Shown: piece after piece, positions 11,020 to 21,326 of the stretch
Layout of the letters: each line of letters opens with the position of its first letter
How positions within the stretch are numbered: the stretch's first letter is position 1
NCBI GenBank assembly: GCA_003214295.1
Contig: QCLV01000009.1
Coordinates: 1-50,065 of the forward strand
Direction: 5' to 3'
DNA: 50,065 nt
DNA from: Prochlorococcus sp. AG-418-F08
GTDB taxonomy: Bacteria > Cyanobacteriota > Cyanobacteriia > PCC-6307 > Cyanobiaceae
Made by a program: the position numbers and the translations under genes
The notes under the pieces: model-generated
What the model saw: only the letters and a program-made list of their open reading frames with translations
The model's database searches: none
What the model was told of the DNA's origin: nothing

Positions 11020-11120
11020 CTCATGAAAATGATAATTTTTAGAGAAAATTTACATACTTTAGCCACTTTAAATGCAAAAAAAAAATTTCTACCTAATATC
11101 TATTTAGGAATTAAAAAAGT

Positions 11121-13859
11121 ATGCAAGAAGATACGATAATTCAAAAGAATTTATTTGCGATTGATAATGAAAATAATGAGCAAGAAGAAATAACAAAAAT
11201 TCCTGAAGATTTATCTTGGGAAGATTTAAAAAAAGAATCGAAAAAAAGACCTAGACAAAGAAAAAATTCAACTAATTTAATAAATAAATTTAAGACCGAT
11301 TTAATTTCAAATAACAAAAATGTTTGCATCAATGAAGAATCTTATAGTTATAAAACAGTCTCAAAACTGAAATTAACTCCTGTAATGAAGCATTATGTAA
11401 CTCTAAAAGAGGAAAATAAAGATAGGTTGTTACTTTATAGATTAGGAGATTTTTTTGAATGTTTTTTTGAGGATGCTGTATTAATATCTAACCTTTTAGA
11501 AATAACACTTACCAGTAAAGATGCTGGAAAAGAGATTGGTAAGATCCCTATGGCAGGGGTACCCTATCATGCAATGGAGAGATACTGTGCTGATTTAATT
11601 AAAAAAAATTATTCTGTGGTTATATGTGACCAATTAGAAAAAAGTTCTGGAAATTATGGGACTCCAATTAAAAGAGGGATAACAAGAATAATTACTCCTG
11701 GAACTGTAATTGAAGAGGGGATGTTGATAGCAAAGAAAAATAATTGGATTACTGCTATTTACTTATCAGAAGAAAACTCAGATGAATATTATGAATGGGG
11801 TATATCAAAAGCTGATGTAAGCACAGGAGAATTAATAACTTTAGAAGGTCAATCTCTATCAAAACTATTTGATGAAATTATTAAATTAGATTCTTCAGAG
11901 ATCATTGTAGGAAGTAATGAAGTAAAAAATTTATTAATTAAGGGCAATAGTCAAATAACATATACCGTTTCTCAAGAGACTAATTTTGGTATTAATGAAG
12001 CAAATTATCTAATAAAAAAATATTTCCAAATTGCAAACCTAGAAGGAATAGGACTTAAAAATTTAAAAAATGCGACTAGATCTCTTGGAGGTTTATTAAA
12101 CTATTTAGAAAAAATTAATCCTTCAAATTTAGATAAAGATTCTTCTGTAAAAATCTCATTAGACTTTCCACAAATTCAATTGGGTCATAACAAATTAATT
12201 ATTGATTATCAAACTCAAAAAAACTTAGAAATCAAAAATACACAACGAGAAAACAATTATGTAGGTTCGCTCCTATGGAGCATTGATAGAACTTATACTT
12301 GCATGGGTGCAAGGTGTTTACGAAGGTGGATAGATTCACCACTATTAAACGTTCATGAAATTTATAAAAGACAAAATATAATTAAAAACTTTATTGAATC
12401 TAGACAATTACGTATAGATACCCAAAATTTACTTAGAGCAATGGGGGATTTAGAAAGACTTGCAGGTAGAGCTTGTGCAGGTCATGCAAGTCCTAGAGAC
12501 TTAATTGCAATAGCGGAAGGTTTAAAAAAATTGCCTAGACTAAAATCTATAATTGAATTATTTAAATATGATCTCCCTGATTGGACTGATCAATTAAGAA
12601 ATATTGATGCAGGACTCTTAGAATTAGCTGACACTATAAGTTTTAAACTTATAGAAAATCCTCCCCTAAATATTAGTGAAGGAGGCATGATCCACGATGG
12701 TGTTGATAATATATTGGATGGGTTACGTAATTTAATGGATGATTACTCTGATTGGCTAAATAAAGAGGAATTAAAAGAAAGGAAAATTAGCAAAATTTCA
12801 AAACTAAAAATTCAATTTCATAAAAATTTTGGCTACTACATTTCTATAAATAAATCAAAAGTTAATTTAGCTCCACAACATTGGATCAAAAGACAAACAC
12901 TTACGAACGAAGAAAGGTATATCACTTCAGAAATTAAAAATAAAGAAAATAAGATTTTCCAAATAAAAAGTAGAGCTTCATCAAGAGAATATGAAATTTT
13001 CTGTGAATTAAGAAATATGGTTGCTAAAAAAACAAAACAAATAAGATCAATCGCTAAATCTATAGCATCTCTTGATGCATTACTTGGTTTATCAATTACT
13101 TCAGTAGAAAACAATTTTATAAAACCTTCATTTATACCAATAAATGATTCAATGACAAAAAATAGTACAAAAATTATCGCAGGAAGGAATCCAATTGTAG
13201 AGCAATTGTTAAATGATAAAAAATTTATAGCGAATGATATCTCTTTTGATGATAATCAAAAATTAATTATATTAACCGGTCCCAATGCAAGCGGAAAAAG
13301 TTGTTTTATAAGGCAACTTGGGTTAATACAAATTCTCGCCCAAATTGGTAGCTTTGTTCCTGCTAATAATGCTGAAATCAAGATTGCAGATAGGATTTTT
13401 ACAAGAATTGGGGCGGTTGATGATCAATCATCTGGACAATCAACATTTATGGTAGAAATGTCTGAAACTGCATCAATTCTCAATCAGGCGACTTCTAACT
13501 CACTAGTTTTACTTGATGAGATAGGTAGAGGGACATCTACTTTTGATGGACTTTCAATAGCTTGGTCAGTCAGTGAATATCTTGCAAAAAAAATTCAATG
13601 TAATACTATTTTTGCTACACACTATCATGAGCTGAATTATCTAAAAAATTCAAATAACAATATACAAAATTTTCAAGTTTTAGTAGAACAAAATAACGAT
13701 CAGCTGATTTTTAGTCACAGGATTGTCAAAGGGGGCTCAAACAAAAGCTACGGTATAGAAGCAGCTAAATTAGCAGGAGTTCCAAAAGAAGTTATAGAAA
13801 AAGCAAAATCAGTTTTAAATTCTTTAGAAGAAAATAATAAATTAAATTATGATAATTAG
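11121..13859 (+). CDS. mutS: DNA mismatch repair protein MutS
   Basis: A 912-residue MutS1, which recognises mismatches as a dimer clamp. Residues 1-85 are an extra, charged and probably disordered N-terminal region. The mismatch-contact motif reads G-D-F-F-E at 109-113, so the intercalating Phe and the Glu of the F-x-E motif are kept, with Phe in place of the common Tyr. The core (about 430-700) is followed by the ABC ATPase: Walker [10 protein letters not shown] near 720, Walker [22 protein letters not shown] and the ATHYHEL motif. The C-terminal [14 protein letters not shown] is normal. A small stem (11092-11108) may cover the AGGA ribosome-binding site. It is convergent with cobH. Confidence 0.97.
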   Translation: MQEDTIIQKNLFAIDNENNEQEEITKIPEDLSWEDLKKESKKRPRQRKNSTNLINKFKTDLISNNKNVCINEESYSYKTVSKLKLTPVMKHYVTLKEENKDRLLLYRLGDFFECFFEDAVLISNLLEITLTSKDAGKEIGKIPMAGVPYHAMERYCADLIKKNYSVVICDQLEKSSGNYGTPIKRGITRIITPGTVIEEGMLIAKKNNWITAIYLSEENSDEYYEWGISKADVSTGELITLEGQSLSKLFDEIIKLDSSEIIVGSNEVKNLLIKGNSQITYTVSQETNFGINEANYLIKKYFQIANLEGIGLKNLKNATRSLGGLLNYLEKINPSNLDKDSSVKISLDFPQIQLGHNKLIIDYQTQKNLEIKNTQRENNYVGSLLWSIDRTYTCMGARCLRRWIDSPLLNVHEIYKRQNIIKNFIESRQLRIDTQNLLRAMGDLERLAGRACAGHASPRDLIAIAEGLKKLPRLKSIIELFKYDLPDWTDQLRNIDAGLLELADTISFKLIENPPLNISEGGMIHDGVDNILDGLRNLMDDYSDWLNKEELKERKISKISKLKIQFHKNFGYYISINKSKVNLAPQHWIKRQTLTNEERYITSEIKNKENKIFQIKSRASSREYEIFCELRNMVAKKTKQIRSIAKSIASLDALLGLSITSVENNFIKPSFIPINDSMTKNSTKIIAGRNPIVEQLLNDKKFIANDISFDDNQKLIILTGPNASGKSCFIRQLGLIQILAQIGSFVPANNAEIKIADRIFTRIGAVDDQSSGQSTFMVEMSETASILNQATSNSLVLLDEIGRGTSTFDGLSIAWSVSEYLAKKIQCNTIFATHYHELNYLKNSNNNIQNFQVLVEQNNDQLIFSHRIVKGGSNKSYGIEAAKLAGVPKEVIEKAKSVLNSLEENNKLNYDN

Positions 13860-13893
13860 TAGATTTTTGACATTTTCATAAGATTCATACTTT

Positions 13894-14517
13894 TTAAATA
13901 GTTTCCCTCAACAAGGCGTTAACTGCAGCAGCAGCCATTGCAGCACCACCTCTAGTTGAATTCAAAACTATTCTAGGAAGATCAGTAGAAATCAGTTTGT
14001 TTTTGCTTTTCTCTACTCCAATAAATCCAACGGGCATTCCGATAATTAAACTTGGTAAATCTTTTGCATTCTCTAAAATATCGATTAAATAAGTTAAAGC
14101 TGTAGGCGAACTGCCAATAACTACAATAGGTGATTTGCTGCCAGAATTTATAGCAGATAACTCCTTCCAACCTGCACTTAAGCCATATGCAGTTTTCGTT
14201 AACTCTATATGCTTATGTTCTCCAAACCACATTCTTGCCGTGAATACTTTATTCCTAGTGGTATTCTCTGCCATAGATTTTATAGCTGCTGCAGCCATAT
14301 CGGTATCAGTTAAAATCGGAGCACCATTTTTAAGTGCCTGAACCCCCTTTTCGCAAGCACCTTCACTAAAATCAATTAGATTTTGAACTGAAAAATCTCC
14401 TGAAGTATGGACTAATCTCTCTAAAACTTTTTTTTCCAAATAATTTAGATCGTTGGCTTCTAAATGAGATCTTATAAATTTGATGCTTTCCAAAAAAATT
14501 GGATGATCTATTACCAT
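13894..14517 (-). CDS. cobH: Precorrin-8X methylmutase
   Basis: A 207-residue CobH/CbiC enzyme, which moves a methyl group from C-11 to C-12 of precorrin-8X to give hydrogenobyrinate, a step of the corrin ring pathway. The catalytic histidine is His37 in RLVHTSGDF. KGVQALKNGAPILTDTDMAAAAI and the later VVIGSSPTALTYLIDIL, PSLIIGMPVGFIGVEKSK and NSTRGGAAMAAAAVNALL are characteristic. Length is standard. It is alone on its strand, divergent from holA over 58 bases and convergent with mutS. The start is the ATG at 14517. Confidence 0.95.
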   Translation of the reverse strand: MVIDHPIFLESIKFIRSHLEANDLNYLEKKVLERLVHTSGDFSVQNLIDFSEGACEKGVQALKNGAPILTDTDMAAAAIKSMAENTTRNKVFTARMWFGEHKHIELTKTAYGLSAGWKELSAINSGSKSPIVVIGSSPTALTYLIDILENAKDLPSLIIGMPVGFIGVEKSKNKLISTDLPRIVLNSTRGGAAMAAAAVNALLRETI

Positions 14518-14575
14518 TAAATTTAATTTGTGTTAGAAGTAATCATAGTTAATATATGGTTTTTATTGAGCGATT

Positions 14576-15577
14576 ATGCCAATACAAATATTATGGGGTA
14601 ATGATCTAAATGCTCAAAATACATTTATTCAAAAATTAATTGATAAAGAAGTATCCAAAGATTGGAAGGAAATAAACGTAACTAATTTAAATGGAGATGA
14701 TTATGAGCAAGTCAATAAAGCATTTGATGAAGTTCTTACACCTCCTTTTGGAGATGGATACAGAATAGTTACATTAAAAAATAATCCAATTTTTACAGCA
14801 AAAAATGAGGATCTAAGAATTAAATTTGAAAAAATTCATGACAATATACCTCAAAATACTTATTTCATTTTACAAAATACAAAAAAACCAGACTCACGAC
14901 TAAAGAGTACTAAATTTTTACAAAAACTTATCAAAGTTAATTTAGCCAAAGAAAGATCATTTTCTTTACCAGAAATTTGGGACTTTGAGGGACAAAAAAG
15001 ATTCTTAGAAGATACAGCAAATGAAATGAATATTAAAATTGATAAAAATGCAGCTGAATTAATTATTGATTCTGTTGGGAATGATAGCTTTAAATTAATA
15101 AATGAATTGGCTAAAGCAAAAACATACCTTTCTGCAGTATCAAGTGATTTGAATGCACCACTTTTTCTCAAAAGTATTGATGTAAAGAGAATATTTAGTG
15201 ATCATCAATCCAACATTTTCAAAATCATTGATCTTCTCTTACAAAAAAAAATTAATGAAAGCCTCATTGAAATAAATTATTCCTTACAAAAAGGGGAACC
15301 TCCTTTAAGACTTAATGCAGGTTTAATTAGTCAGATAAGAATTCATACAATTATAAAATTAGCAGTTAATTCAGAAAACGATAATGCAGACAAGATTTGT
15401 AATCTTGCAGGCATTTCTAATTCGAAAAGAATTTTTTTTATTCGTAGAAAAGTCAAAAATGTATCTCAAGAATATTTAATAAATTTAATGAGTAATTTAT
15501 TAGATATTGAATCATTACTAAAACAAGGTAATAATCCTACAAATGTTTTTACAGAGATTTTAATTAAATTAAGTTAA
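14576..15577 (+). CDS. holA: DNA polymerase III subunit delta
   Basis: A 333-residue protein of the HolA family, the clamp-loader subunit that opens the beta sliding clamp. It begins MPIQILWGNDLNAQNTFIQKLI, followed by the weakly conserved AAA-like core (FGDGYRIVTLKNNPIF, NTYFILQNTKKPDSRLKSTKFLQK) and the C-terminal collar domain with DHQSNIFKIIDLLLQKK and KGEPPLRLNAGLISQIRIHTIIKLA. As usual for delta it has no functional P-loop. It is followed 39 bases later by lysC. The clamp-loader gamma/tau partner dnaX lies at 29.1 kb. Confidence 0.88.
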   Translation: MPIQILWGNDLNAQNTFIQKLIDKEVSKDWKEINVTNLNGDDYEQVNKAFDEVLTPPFGDGYRIVTLKNNPIFTAKNEDLRIKFEKIHDNIPQNTYFILQNTKKPDSRLKSTKFLQKLIKVNLAKERSFSLPEIWDFEGQKRFLEDTANEMNIKIDKNAAELIIDSVGNDSFKLINELAKAKTYLSAVSSDLNAPLFLKSIDVKRIFSDHQSNIFKIIDLLLQKKINESLIEINYSLQKGEPPLRLNAGLISQIRIHTIIKLAVNSENDNADKICNLAGISNSKRIFFIRRKVKNVSQEYLINLMSNLLDIESLLKQGNNPTNVFTEILIKLS

Positions 15578-15616
15578 CCAAATTATAAGTTTAAGAATTT
15601 ACATTATGATTTAAAT

Positions 15617-17377
15617 ATGGCTTTATTAGTAAAAAAATTTGGCGGTACTTCTGTAGGCGATATTAAAAAAATTAAAAATATTGCAAGTAGGATTTGTCAA
15701 AGTAAAGAAGCAGGAAATGAAATTGTCGTAGTTGTCTCCGCAATGGGGCAAACTACAGATGATTTAAATTGTTTAGCTGAAACAATTAGTAAAAATCCTA
15801 ATCGAAGAGAATTGGATATGCTTCTCTCAACTGGAGAGCAAGTAACCATAGCTCTTCTCTCAATGGCATTAAACGAATACGGAATACCTGCAATTTCGAT
15901 GACCGGTAGCCAAGTTGGAATTATTACTGAATCAATTCATGGGAAAGCAAGAATTCTGGATATTAAAACAGAAAGAATCCAAAATTACATAAATCAGGGT
16001 TTTGTAGTTGTAGTTGCTGGATTTCAAGGAACAACATTAAGCCATACGGGTTCAATGGAAATTACAACTTTGGGTAGAGGTGGTTCAGATACTTCCGCAG
16101 TAGCTTTATCAACAGCTTTAGGAGCAGAAACTTGCGAAATTTATACTGACGTTCCGGGGGTTCTTACTACTGATCCAAGAATTGTTCCTAATGCAAAACT
16201 CTTAGATGAAATTAGCTGTGAGGAAATGCTTGAACTTGCAAGTGTCGGTGCTTCAGTTCTGCATCCAAGAGCGGTAGAAATTGCTCGCAATTATGGAATT
16301 AAATTATGTGTCAAATCAAGCCAAAGTGACTCAAGTGGAACTCTACTAGAAAGTCAAATCCAACCTCTCCCGCTAAAAAGAGGAAGCTTAGAATTAACAA
16401 AAACAGTCAATAGTCTTGAAGTATTAGAAAACCAAGCAGTATTCAGTCTCTCAAATATTCCTGATAGGCCTGGGATTGCTGCACAAATATTTGAAAAACT
16501 TTCAGAAGCAAGTATTAATGTAGATTTAATTATACAAGCTACAAATGATGGAAATAATAACGATATTACATTTACTGTTAGTGAATTAGAAGTTAAAAAG
16601 ACTGCAGAACAATGCAAACTTATAACTAGTCAATTAGGAGGAGAATATAATCTAAAAACAAACATGACTAAATTAAGTATTCAAGGAGCCGGCATTATGG
16701 GTAGACCAAGTGTTTCAGCTGATTTATTTGATACTTTATCTCAAGCAAATATCAATGTCAGGTTAATAGCTACTAGTGAAATTAAAGTCAGCTGCGTAAT
16801 TGAAATTAATAACATTCCAAAAGCTATCAGATTTGTTGCTGAGAAATTTAAGTTATCCGATACACAAATATTTGTTAATCCAATCAACGAAAAACAAGAT
16901 CAACCTGAAGTAAGAGGAATTGCATTAGATAAAAACCAAGTTCAAGTAAGTTTTCGAAAACTGCCTGATCGTCCAGGTGTAGCAGCATCAATATGTTTAG
17001 CATTAGCTGAAAATAATTTACTTTTCGATACTATCGTGCAGTCTGAAAGAATTTCGTCTTTAAAAACTAAAGATATTAGTCTTACAATGAACAAACAAGA
17101 TAGAGAAAAAGCTAACTTAGTTATTGAGGCCTTAACAAAAAAATTACCTGGATCATACATTGAAGATGGCCCCGCTATAGCCAAAGTAAGTACTGTTGGA
17201 GCAGGAATGGCATTTAAGGTTGGAACGGCTGGAAAAATATTTAGAGCATTGGCTGATCAAAATATCAATATTGAAATGATTGCTACTAGCGAAATCAGAA
17301 CTTCATGTATTGTCTTAGAAAAAGATTGTGACAAAGCAGTGAATGCGATTCATAATCATTTCGAATTAGAAAAATAA
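15617..17377 (+). CDS. lysC: Aspartate kinase with four ACT-type repeats
   Basis: A 586-residue aspartokinase, the entry to lysine, threonine and methionine synthesis. The kinase domain (about 1-250) shows KKFGGTSVGD (6-15), GRGGSDTSAVALSTALGAETCEIYTDVPGV and SVGASVLHPRAVEIARNYGI. The C-terminal half carries an internal duplication: the segment with LSNIPDRPGIAAQIFEKLSEASINVDLI is echoed by FRKLPDRPGVAASICLALAENNLLFD, and TSEIKVSCVIE is echoed by TSEIRTSCIVLE. That gives two pairs of ACT domains, the arrangement known in cyanobacteria and unlike the two-ACT enzymes of most bacteria. ACT domains bind lysine and/or threonine for feedback inhibition. asd and dapA, the next steps, lie at 23.4-25.3 kb. 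Confidence 0.96.
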   Translation: MALLVKKFGGTSVGDIKKIKNIASRICQSKEAGNEIVVVVSAMGQTTDDLNCLAETISKNPNRRELDMLLSTGEQVTIALLSMALNEYGIPAISMTGSQVGIITESIHGKARILDIKTERIQNYINQGFVVVVAGFQGTTLSHTGSMEITTLGRGGSDTSAVALSTALGAETCEIYTDVPGVLTTDPRIVPNAKLLDEISCEEMLELASVGASVLHPRAVEIARNYGIKLCVKSSQSDSSGTLLESQIQPLPLKRGSLELTKTVNSLEVLENQAVFSLSNIPDRPGIAAQIFEKLSEASINVDLIIQATNDGNNNDITFTVSELEVKKTAEQCKLITSQLGGEYNLKTNMTKLSIQGAGIMGRPSVSADLFDTLSQANINVRLIATSEIKVSCVIEINNIPKAIRFVAEKFKLSDTQIFVNPINEKQDQPEVRGIALDKNQVQVSFRKLPDRPGVAASICLALAENNLLFDTIVQSERISSLKTKDISLTMNKQDREKANLVIEALTKKLPGSYIEDGPAIAKVSTVGAGMAFKVGTAGKIFRALADQNINIEMIATSEIRTSCIVLEKDCDKAVNAIHNHFELEK

Positions 17378-17394
17378 TTTCTTTTTAATTATTT
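17372..17394. terminator. AT-only palindrome across lysC and uvrB stops
   Basis: AAATAATT and AATTATTT form a perfect 8-bp inverted repeat separated by TCTTTTT. The left arm holds the lysC TAA (17375-17377) and the complement of the right side holds the uvrB TAA (17385-17387). It could act as a weak shared terminator for the convergent pair. The stem is all A-T and no T-tract follows outside it. Confidence 0.35.
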
Positions 17395-19424
17395 CTTGCC
17401 AGTTTTTGTCTCAATTTTTTGATTCTATCCCGCAAATTAGCTGCTTCTTCAAAATTTAAATCTTTTGCAGCATCTTTCATTTTTATTTCTAATTTTTCTA
17501 TTAAGTCAGGTAATTCTTCTAGCAAACATTGATTATCACTGGAATTGAGAATTGCGTCAGTTTTGTTATTGACTATATTTATTAAATCTTTAGATAAACC
17601 ACCAGCATCTAATTTTCTAGAAAGTTCTAGAAAAGATAATATTGAATTTTCTATTTTTTTGCCTGCAGGTTTTGGAGTAATACCATTGACTTGGTTATAT
17701 TTATTTTGAATAGTTCTTCTTCTTTCAGTTTCAGATATTGCTTTTTGCATTGAATCTGTGAAGTTATCTGCATAAAGCAAGGCAACACCTTCAACATGTC
17801 TTGCAGCTCTTCCTATTGTTTGAATCAATGACCTTTCTGCCCTTAGAAAACCTTCTTTATCAGCATCTAAAATGGCAACTAAGGATACTTCAGGAAGATC
17901 TAGTCCCTCTCTTAATAAATTTACTCCTACCAAAACGTCATATTCACCAATTCTAAGGTCTTGAATAATTTCAATTCTTTCAATTGAATGAATTTCAGAA
18001 TGCAAATATCTAACTCTTACTTTATTTTCAGATAAAAAATCAGTTAGATCTTCAGCCATTCTCTTAGTAAGTGTTGTCACTAGCACTCTTTGATTCTTTT
18101 CAGCTCTAATTCTTATTTCAGATAAAAGATCTTCTATTTGGCCCTCGCTAGGTCTTACATCAATTACAGGGTCTAATACCCCAGTTGGTCTTATAACTTG
18201 CTCAATAAATTCACCATCACATTGATCTAATTCCCATTGACCGGGAGTTGCACTTATAAATAATGTCTGTTTTGATTTTTCCCAAAACTCTTCACATTTT
18301 AAAGGTCTGTTATCTGCAGCACTTGGCAGCCTAAACCCATGATCTATTAAAACTTTTTTTCTAGATTGATCACCGTTATACATCGCATGAAGTTGAGGAC
18401 ATGTTACATGACTTTCATCGACTACTAACAACCAATCTTCAGGAAAATAATCTATTAAACATTCTGGAGGTGACCCTTCCTCCCTGCCTGATAAATGACG
18501 AGCATAATTCTCAACCCCATTACAATAGCCAACCTCTTTAAGCATTTCTAAATCATATTTTGTGCGTTGTTCCAAACGTTGAGCCTCTAATAATTTTCCT
18601 TCGTATGTAAATTTATTGAGTTGAGTTTTTAATTCACTTTTAATTGCACTGATTGCACTCTCAAGTCTTTCTTTTGGAGTAACAAAATGCTTCGCAGGAT
18701 AAACACTTACTTGTTCTAAACTTTCAAGTATTTCTCCAGTAGTAGGGTCAACATATCTAATAGCCTCAACTTCTTCACCAAATAATTCTATTCTTATTAA
18801 TCTATCTTCATAGGCTGGGCCAATTTCTAAAACATCGCCTTTAATTCTGAATCTACCTCTAGTAATTTCAATATCATTTCTAGTATATTGATTTTCAACA
18901 AGTGATCTTAAAGAAGAACGTAGATTGATAGATTTTCCAACTTCAAATTTAACTGCAGCTTTTAAATATTCACTTGGTATACCCAGACCATAAATGCAAC
19001 TTATAGAGGCTACAACAATTACATCTTTCCTTTCAAATAATGAGCGTGTTGCAGAATGCCTCAGCATATCTATTTCTTCATTAATTGAAGCAGTTTTTGC
19101 TATGTAAGTATCACTAACAGGAACATAAGCTTCAGGTTGATAATAATCGTAGTATGAAATGAAATATTCAACAGCATTTTTTGGAAAAAATTCCCTTAAT
19201 TCATTACATAGTTGTGCTGCTAACGTTTTGTTATGAGCTAATACAAGTGCTGGCCTTCCTGTTTGTTGAATTACATTCGCAATGGTAAATGTTTTACCAG
19301 TTCCAGTAGCTCCTAAAAGAGTCTGAAACTCTTTACCGTTATTAACCCCTTTAACTAATTTTTTAATAGCTTCTGGTTGATCTCCATTTGGTTCGTAAGG
19401 AGCTTGAAGCTTATAGTGATTCAT
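17385..19424 (-). CDS. uvrB: Excinuclease ABC subunit B
   Basis: UvrB, the damage-verifying helicase-like subunit of nucleotide excision repair. The ATG at 19422-19424 gives 679 residues; a TTG one codon upstream is less likely. The P-loop GATGTGKT lies at 38-45, the beta-hairpin that grips DNA is [12 protein letters not shown], and helicase motifs include [62 protein letters not shown] and TIGRAARH. The C-terminal UVR domain ([26 protein letters not shown]) contacts UvrC. It sits 29 bases downstream of ycf23, so the two are probably co-transcribed. Confidence 0.98.
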   Translation of the reverse strand: MNHYKLQAPYEPNGDQPEAIKKLVKGVNNGKEFQTLLGATGTGKTFTIANVIQQTGRPALVLAHNKTLAAQLCNELREFFPKNAVEYFISYYDYYQPEAYVPVSDTYIAKTASINEEIDMLRHSATRSLFERKDVIVVASISCIYGLGIPSEYLKAAVKFEVGKSINLRSSLRSLVENQYTRNDIEITRGRFRIKGDVLEIGPAYEDRLIRIELFGEEVEAIRYVDPTTGEILESLEQVSVYPAKHFVTPKERLESAISAIKSELKTQLNKFTYEGKLLEAQRLEQRTKYDLEMLKEVGYCNGVENYARHLSGREEGSPPECLIDYFPEDWLLVVDESHVTCPQLHAMYNGDQSRKKVLIDHGFRLPSAADNRPLKCEEFWEKSKQTLFISATPGQWELDQCDGEFIEQVIRPTGVLDPVIDVRPSEGQIEDLLSEIRIRAEKNQRVLVTTLTKRMAEDLTDFLSENKVRVRYLHSEIHSIERIEIIQDLRIGEYDVLVGVNLLREGLDLPEVSLVAILDADKEGFLRAERSLIQTIGRAARHVEGVALLYADNFTDSMQKAISETERRRTIQNKYNQVNGITPKPAGKKIENSILSFLELSRKLDAGGLSKDLINIVNNKTDAILNSSDNQCLLEELPDLIEKLEIKMKDAAKDLNFEEAANLRDRIKKLRQKLARNN

Positions 19425-19453
19425 CAAGCAAATAGCTAAAGGATATTGCTATA

Positions 19454-20230
19454 TTAAGAAATTTTTTCTCCGATTATTGAATTTTTCAAAGATTCTTTTA
19501 AGCCCCTAACAACCGCAATCATGGATATTAAATCATCTAATTTATTAACTACAGATCCAACGCCAACAGCTGAGGCTCCAGAGGATATTGCTAATGGACA
19601 AGTTACTTGGCTTAATCCAGAGGCACTCATGATTGGTATATTCAGAGATTGTTTCTTAAATTCTTGATGAATAGCATAGGTAGCTGCAAGTGTTGGTACT
19701 GATTTTTCAAAAAAGCCTTGAATTCCTGGAGAGTAAGGAGTAGAACTGGTGCCACCTTCTGTTTGGATAATATCAACGCCTTCTTCTACAAGCTTCAAGG
19801 CAAGATCAACTTGTTTATCAATAGGCATAGTATGAGGAACAGTTACTGATAAAGGAACATTAGGCAATAAATCCCTCGTCTCTTTTGTAATATTTAAAAC
19901 TTTTTTATCTGAAAAATTAATCCCTTTTTCATAAAAAGTATCGTAATTTCCTATCTCAATTAATGATGCTCCTGCTTTTACAGAATCTTGAAAGGCTCGA
20001 GGCACTACTGAACTAACACAAACGGGTAGTGTTGAATTAGTAAGTGCTAAATCAACAAGTTCAGGTTTACAAGCAATATCGACAAGATCTGCACCTCCTA
20101 ATGAAGCAGCCTCAACTATTATTTTCACAGATTGAACATCGAAATTATTCAATCCTGAAATAACTTTGAGTAAAGATTTGGTTCTTAACTCTTCTTTAAT
20201 TTTTTGTGGCAAAAGATTAATCAGACTCAT
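19454..20230 (-). CDS. ycf23: Ycf23/DUF561 family protein
   Basis: A 258-residue protein of the Ycf23 (DUF561) family, found in cyanobacteria and algal plastids. It has the look of a TIM barrel: KVISGLNNFDVQSVKIIVEAASLGGADLVDIAC near the start, then LPVCVSSVVP, SLIEIGNYDTFY, VPLSVTVPHTM, GVDIIQTEGGT and IMSASGLSQVTCPLAISSGASAVGVGSVV, resembling a phosphate-binding barrel end. No enzymatic activity is established to my knowledge; a transcription or redox link has been suggested for algal relatives. It heads a likely unit with uvrB and diverges from tilS. Confidence 0.85.
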   Translation of the reverse strand: MSLINLLPQKIKEELRTKSLLKVISGLNNFDVQSVKIIVEAASLGGADLVDIACKPELVDLALTNSTLPVCVSSVVPRAFQDSVKAGASLIEIGNYDTFYEKGINFSDKKVLNITKETRDLLPNVPLSVTVPHTMPIDKQVDLALKLVEEGVDIIQTEGGTSSTPYSPGIQGFFEKSVPTLAATYAIHQEFKKQSLNIPIMSASGLSQVTCPLAISSGASAVGVGSVVNKLDDLISMIAVVRGLKESLKNSIIGEKIS

Positions 20231-20315
20231 TTACTTAATGAATTTATTACCCGATTGTGACATTGTTTTAGTAAAACAGTGCATTTTTTAAAAAATATTA
20301 TCTGAGCAACACAAA

Positions 20316-21326
20316 ATGTCTGATAAAAAATTAACTCAGAAAAATTTGTCATCGTGGCATCATAAGCTTCATAAAGAGATTCTTAGCGAAAAAATATTAA
20401 TTCCCAAAGGATCGAATATTTTAATAAGTGTTTCCGGGGGACAAGACTCGATGGTCTTATTAACCCTAATTAATGACCTAAAAAAAATTCATAATTGGTC
20501 TATTAGTGTTTGGCATGGTGATCATCAGTGGCACGAAAAATCCTCAGTATATGCTGTTGAATTAAAAAGTTATTGCGAAGATAAAAAAATTTCATTCTAT
20601 TTTGATCAAGCAAATAAAGAAAATGTTTCTTCAGAAGAAAAAGCACGAGAATGGAGATATAAAAAATTATGTGAAAGGGCCAAAACTTTATTAAATAAAA
20701 ACCAGCAAAAAAATAATATTTATTTGTTAACTGGTCACACGAGTAGTGATAACGCAGAAACATTTATCCTCAATTTATCTAGAGGAAGCAATTTTGCCGG
20801 CTTAAGTAATATTGAATGCAAAAGATTACTAGAAAATCAAATTTTTTTAATAAGGCCAATATTAATTTTCAGTAGAGATGATACAAAACAAATTTGTAAT
20901 GATATGAAAATCCCAGTCTGGGAAGATCCTACAAATACAGATCTTAAATTAAAAAGAAATTTAGTTAGAAAAAAAATTATTCCTGCTTTAGAGGTTATCT
21001 ATCCAGGTTGTTCTGAAAGGATAAATAATTTTTCCCAAAAAATGAGTAAATTCAATAATGAACGTAATGATCTTAGTGAACTAGCATATTTATATTGTAA
21101 AGATGCAAAAGGTATCAATAGGAATTTCTTAAATAGAATGTGTATTGAAGCGAGATGCACAATCTTAAATAGATTTTTAAAAGAAATATCTGCAAAACAA
21201 TGTAGTTCTAAAAATCTGGAAAAGATGGCAACTTCAATTTATGAAAAAAATAAAGGTCAAATAAACGTACAAGATTTCTTAAAAATTGTTTGGAATAAAG
21301 ACTATATAAATTTTGAAAAAAATTAA
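20316..21326 (+). CDS. tilS: tRNA(Ile)-lysidine synthetase
   Basis: A 336-residue TilS, which converts C34 of the tRNA-Ile CAU anticodon to lysidine so it reads AUA. The N-type PP-loop SVSGGQDSM lies at 38-46, followed by WHGDHQWH, EKAREWRYKKL and LLTGHTSSDNAETFILNLSRGS, all family motifs; RPILIFSRDDTKQICNDMKIPVWEDPTN and KRNLVRKKIIPAL complete the catalytic domain. The C-terminal domain is short, as in other cyanobacterial TilS. AUA is common in such an AT-rich genome, so this is expected to be essential. Its stop overlaps the stop of the convergent RNase J gene by four bases. Confidence 0.96.
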   Translation: MSDKKLTQKNLSSWHHKLHKEILSEKILIPKGSNILISVSGGQDSMVLLTLINDLKKIHNWSISVWHGDHQWHEKSSVYAVELKSYCEDKKISFYFDQANKENVSSEEKAREWRYKKLCERAKTLLNKNQQKNNIYLLTGHTSSDNAETFILNLSRGSNFAGLSNIECKRLLENQIFLIRPILIFSRDDTKQICNDMKIPVWEDPTNTDLKLKRNLVRKKIIPALEVIYPGCSERINNFSQKMSKFNNERNDLSELAYLYCKDAKGINRNFLNRMCIEARCTILNRFLKEISAKQCSSKNLEKMATSIYEKNKGQINVQDFLKIVWNKDYINFEKN

